From positions 1,224,247 to 1,288,246 of the forward strand of contig SMSO01000037.1 in NCBI GenBank assembly GCA_004764695.1: 64,000 bases of DNA, in the 5' to 3' direction. This document shows, in pieces, positions 61,160 to 64,000 of the stretch. Every line of letters starts with the position of its first letter. Within the stretch, counting starts at the first letter, position 1. The DNA comes from Schizochytrium sp. TIO01 (lineage: Eukaryota > Sar > Bigyra > Thraustochytrida > Thraustochytriidae). The notes under the pieces were generated by a model. That model saw only the letters and a list, made by a program, of their open reading frames with translations, was not told where the DNA came from and ran no database searches. The translations under genes were made by a program, and so were the position numbers.

Positions 61160-62368
61160 ATGAGTGAGCATAACCATAGTACAGATACGGACCCAATCGA
61201 TCGTTCGCGATCGCCGGTAATTCTGAGATGTCACCGAGATACTACGGGCGACATGTGTGCAGATTATCACCAAATTTGCCAGCAGCACCAAGTCGGTGCG
61301 AGTCCAGCCCCGCCCCCAATTGCGATTAAAGGGGTCACGCCAGCAGAGGCAGACTGCAATGCCGATAGCAATGGGGAAGACCCAGTCGCTCGCAAGGCAT
61401 CGCCGGTAATTCTTCAAAGGCACCACGATACTACAGGCGACATGTGCACGGATTACCACAACATCCTCAAGCACAATCAGGTTGGAGCAAGCCCCAAACC
61501 CTCCCAGGTGCAGAAGAAGGTGCTCGATGCTGATGACCCTCATTGCAAGGAGGTCAAGTATGCTCCTGTGCTATATCACATTGGTCTGACCGATGACCAC
61601 GCAAAAAATGTATTTGCTGATGTTCGCTTCATTTGTGTTGGTGGAACAGAAGAGCGCATGGGACGCTTCGCAAAAATGCTTGAGGAGGCGCTCGAGATAA
61701 AGGCTGAGCGCGTCAGTGCAACCTCTCGGTTCACCACCTACAAAGTAGGTCCAGTTATCATAGCAAACCATGGAATGGGTGCTCCGTCTGTGAGTATTTT
61801 GCTCAATGAACTGGTCATGGCTCTTCGTATTGCCAAGGTACCGTGTCACGAAGTCCAGGCATTCCGCATTGGAACCAGCGGTGGTATTGGTGTTGAACCT
61901 GGCACGATTGTAGTTAGCTCCGAGGTTCTGAATGAAAAGCTCGAACCTTACCATGAAGTAATCGTGATGGGAAAAGAGCGCCGTTTTCCAACATTTGTGT
62001 GCCCAGACCTGGTAGACAAATTTAACAATCGTTATGAAGACGTTGTAGTAGGGAAAACCATGTCTGCCAACTGTTTTTACAACAATCAAGGACGCCTTGA
62101 CGGAGCATTTGTTGATTATACCTACGAAGACAAAATCAGCTTTTTGAAAAATCTTGATGCCCATGGTGTAAAGAATATCGAGATGGAAGGCGTGTGCTTC
62201 TCAGCTCTTCTTCATCGTGCAGGCATTAAGCCGTGTATTGTTTGTATGCCCCTTGTCAATAGACTCGACGGTGAAGTGCCCGCTCAAGTAGACAACCCCA
62301 ACCGTGGTATGGAGCTTGTTATAGAGTATCTTGCTGAGGAAATCAGTGCTAGAGGTCTTGCAAAATAG
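61160..62368 (+). CDS. UPP1: Uridine phosphorylase with duplicated N-terminal segment, 402 aa
   Basis: Catalyses reversible phosphorolysis of uridine to uracil and ribose-1-phosphate (pyrimidine salvage). The phosphorylase domain (~130-402) matches human UPP1 (310 aa): RFICVGGTEERMGRF, VGPVIIANHGMGAPSVSILL (phosphate/ribose site), RIGTSGGIGVEPGTIV, NIEMEGVCFSALLHRAG (the EME-like ribose-binding element) and an LVNRLDGE. The start is the ATG at 61160 (MSEHNHSTDTD). The N-terminal extension has two copies of a ~30-residue unit: SPVILRCHRDTTGDMCADYH (18-37) and SPVILQRHHDTTGDMCTDYH (81-100), each followed by a NQVGASP-like end. Same strand as, and just upstream of, a nucleoside transporter. Confidence 0.95.
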   Translation: MSEHNHSTDTDPIDRSRSPVILRCHRDTTGDMCADYHQICQQHQVGASPAPPPIAIKGVTPAEADCNADSNGEDPVARKASPVILQRHHDTTGDMCTDYHNILKHNQVGASPKPSQVQKKVLDADDPHCKEVKYAPVLYHIGLTDDHAKNVFADVRFICVGGTEERMGRFAKMLEEALEIKAERVSATSRFTTYKVGPVIIANHGMGAPSVSILLNELVMALRIAKVPCHEVQAFRIGTSGGIGVEPGTIVVSSEVLNEKLEPYHEVIVMGKERRFPTFVCPDLVDKFNNRYEDVVVGKTMSANCFYNNQGRLDGAFVDYTYEDKISFLKNLDAHGVKNIEMEGVCFSALLHRAGIKPCIVCMPLVNRLDGEVPAQVDNPNRGMELVIEYLAEEISARGLAK

Positions 62369-62890
62369 GTTATAACATCCTCTTACATAGAAGGTTGTTC
62401 TCTGGAGCTTGATAGAAATAGAAAACGGCATGCAAGCTTAAAGCCACAGTGCATAAACACGTTGATACGACTCTTTTTAGTTTAAAAAATCATTTAGAGG
62501 TACGGTTGCACGTATTGTCCTTTCATAAATTATGCCTTTTACCTGCATTGGGATGGAGAGATCGGCGTCTATTTAAGACACGCAATCCTCAGTTCCTGGT
62601 GATTTTGTGAAACTATTATCAAATAGATCAAATCCCAAATATCTTTTTTCTCCCGAATTGCCGTCCCATCTTTAACGCTTGTGCGTCATGTTTGTATCCC
62701 AGCAAGTCTCAGGGATAAAAAAATTATATTCTCTTGGAAAATTTTGGTTCTCTTTATGAGTACTTGTTTTGACTTAACTCCCAAGTAAAAGGTCAGTAGG
62801 AGTAATACCAATCAGAGTGGGTTCTCTTCTTTCTTGCTCTCGAGTATTACTTGGTGCTTGCAAACCAGTTTCTCACTGTCGTTCTCCATC
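62369..62890. other. Intergenic region, uridine phosphorylase / ENT
   Basis: 522 bp of AT-rich spacer between two same-strand genes. Probably the 3' UTR of the first gene and the promoter of the second. No gene or repeat is seen. Confidence 0.5.
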
Positions 62891-64000
62891 ATGGGAGCAA
62901 CAACGCGGGGTACTGGCACCATGCTGGTTGTGGGCATGGCAATGTTGCTTCCCTGGAACTCCTTCCTGAATGTGTTGGGACTGCTGAGTCCAGCCTTTGC
63001 CGCATCGAAGTGGTCATCAACTTTTGCGGGCGCCTTTTCAACCACCTTTCTGGTCTTCAACTTCATAGTGCTCGCAGTAGAGACCGTAAAAGAACGATAT
63101 GGATACGTCCTTGGTGATGCTACGTTTGGAACTCTTCTAGGAGCATCTCTCACTGCTTCTGTGACCTTTTGTCTTGGATTCGTCGTGGCTGCATTTTACG
63201 ACAAAACTGCGACTTTGTACTATCTCATCATATTTTGCATGTTTGCTCTCGGTTGCTTTACAGCATGGCTTCAAGGAAGTGCATTTCGCTATGCAGCTGC
63301 AAAAGACGACTCGGGTAAGCTGACACAAGCTATCATGGCTGGCCAGGCGGTGGCGGGAGTTGGATCTTCACTAGTCATGTTTGTTCTCGTTTCAGGCGCG
63401 TTTCAACCAGCACGAACAACACTGATTTACCTTATTATCACAGCTTGCTTTGTGGGAAGCTCTGTCGCTATCTTCGCATATAGTAACCGCAGCACTTCGC
63501 GGTATGGACAAGTTATACAAGAAGACACCCCAGTCGAGACTCCACGCGTTGAACAGCTAGAACCAGTCCAAACATCTATTGCTGATGCTACTGCACCTGA
63601 GCCCTTCGAGATTGATCAGATCAGCCTAGACATGCATACTCAAGATCAAGAGAACACAATCAAAGCGCACGCTTCATTCCGAAACGGCTTCTATTGTGCC
63701 GTCTCTGTGTTTCTGTGCTTCACTTGCAGTCTTGGCATCTTTCCTGGTTTAACAATTCATCTTCTGCCAAAGCACTTTTCTGCAAATTATTTCCAACCAA
63801 TGCTGGTCTTTGCCTTTAATGTAGGCGACCTTCTGGGAAGACTTTTGAAGCCGTCGAGATGTGTGCAAAACCCTTTTCTGCAGTGCATCTATGGTATGTC
63901 TCGTTTTCTTATTTTCCCGGTTATTTTAACTTGTGGAATGGATGACGCTTCTAAAATGCCTCACTTTTTTGTCGGCGATGGTTGGCCAATACTGTGGATT
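62891..64000 (+). CDS. Equilibrative nucleoside transporter (SLC29/ENT), 3' end cut off by the window
   Basis: An open frame of 370 codons runs from ATG 62891 (MGATTRGTGTMLVVG) to the last base of the window. ENT signatures: MLLPWNSFLN in the first helix, LQGSAFRYAA (TM4-5 region) and FNVGDLLGRLLKPSR (the ENT GDxxGR signature of TM8). At least seven hydrophobic helices are visible, with a hydrophilic loop at ~195-245 that fits the large TM6-7 loop of the family. ENTs move nucleosides (and nucleobases) down their gradient, usually at the plasma membrane. The neighbouring uridine phosphorylase would trap the imported nucleoside by phosphorolysis. About 50-100 residues are missing at the 3' end. 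Confidence 0.9.
   Translation, partial: MGATTRGTGTMLVVGMAMLLPWNSFLNVLGLLSPAFAASKWSSTFAGAFSTTFLVFNFIVLAVETVKERYGYVLGDATFGTLLGASLTASVTFCLGFVVAAFYDKTATLYYLIIFCMFALGCFTAWLQGSAFRYAAAKDDSGKLTQAIMAGQAVAGVGSSLVMFVLVSGAFQPARTTLIYLIITACFVGSSVAIFAYSNRSTSRYGQVIQEDTPVETPRVEQLEPVQTSIADATAPEPFEIDQISLDMHTQDQENTIKAHASFRNGFYCAVSVFLCFTCSLGIFPGLTIHLLPKHFSANYFQPMLVFAFNVGDLLGRLLKPSRCVQNPFLQCIYGMSRFLIFPVILTCGMDDASKMPHFFVGDGWPILWI

Noticed and set aside
1-64000. CRISPR arrays, prokaryotic operons, phage or virus-like genes
   Set aside because: No regularly spaced repeats, no ribosome-binding sites, and the genes are eukaryotic with introns. No viral hallmark gene was seen.

Overview
This is eukaryotic nuclear DNA from a protist, most likely a stramenopile and plausibly a labyrinthulomycete (thraustochytrid/aplanochytrid type). 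The evidence is indirect: protein-coding genes are mostly single-exon; a secreted EGF protein carries the CPxGDDPxT module common in stramenopile predicted proteins; an OSCA channel has a long extracellular P-T-x-P-T repeat; and a ciliary gene (CFAP418) is present. The standard genetic code reads through every gene. The species is an inference, not something the sequence states.

Layout. 0-12 kb: ankyrin protein, MYG1 exonuclease, a two-exon Golgi-type GlcNAc transferase (GT60/Skp1-GnT1-like), a PhyH-family dioxygenase with an HGG iron site, a four-exon CFAP418 orthologue and a MAPEG protein. 12-18.3 kb: largely non-coding DNA around a DUF1697 protein and a DinB-like protein, with a (TATG)n microsatellite. 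18.8-28.6 kb: OSCA/TMEM63-type channel, VPS52 (GARP tether) and a PH-domain-containing PI4-kinase III. 28.6-31.5 kb: an empty divergent intergenic region. 31.5-41 kb: a CAP-Gly/TPR/ankyrin/CaaX fusion protein, an intron-containing tRNA-Tyr, an EDRF1-family TPR protein, and AFG2A/SPATA5, which is divergent from EDRF1. 41.8-49 kb: secreted EGF protein, a small protein with four CCCH micro-repeats, and mitochondrial TyrRS. 49.5-59 kb: a dynamin-family GTPase with a J-like N-terminus, followed by a degraded tandem copy whose middle has been inverted, partly deleted and split by a 1.35-kb insertion carrying a polytopic membrane protein gene. 61-64 kb: uridine phosphorylase and an equilibrative nucleoside transporter, same strand and adjacent, running off the window.

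Functional links. The genes are mostly unrelated housekeeping functions. Exceptions are the uridine phosphorylase/ENT pair (nucleoside uptake and phosphorolysis), and a membrane-trafficking cluster (VPS52 next to PI4K-III) that may be coincidental. Many genes are arranged as divergent pairs, so short shared promoters are likely.

The best candidates for something new are: (1) the tandem-duplicated, internally inverted dynamin locus, with uneven divergence and a nested gene; (2) the four-fold C-x2-F...[FY]G-x-C-x(1,2)-C-G-F-x4-H protein; (3) the CAP-Gly/TPR/ANK/CaaX architecture; (4) the J-like/dynamin fusion; and (5) the HGG PhyH enzyme. All similarity statements are by eye; no database search was possible.
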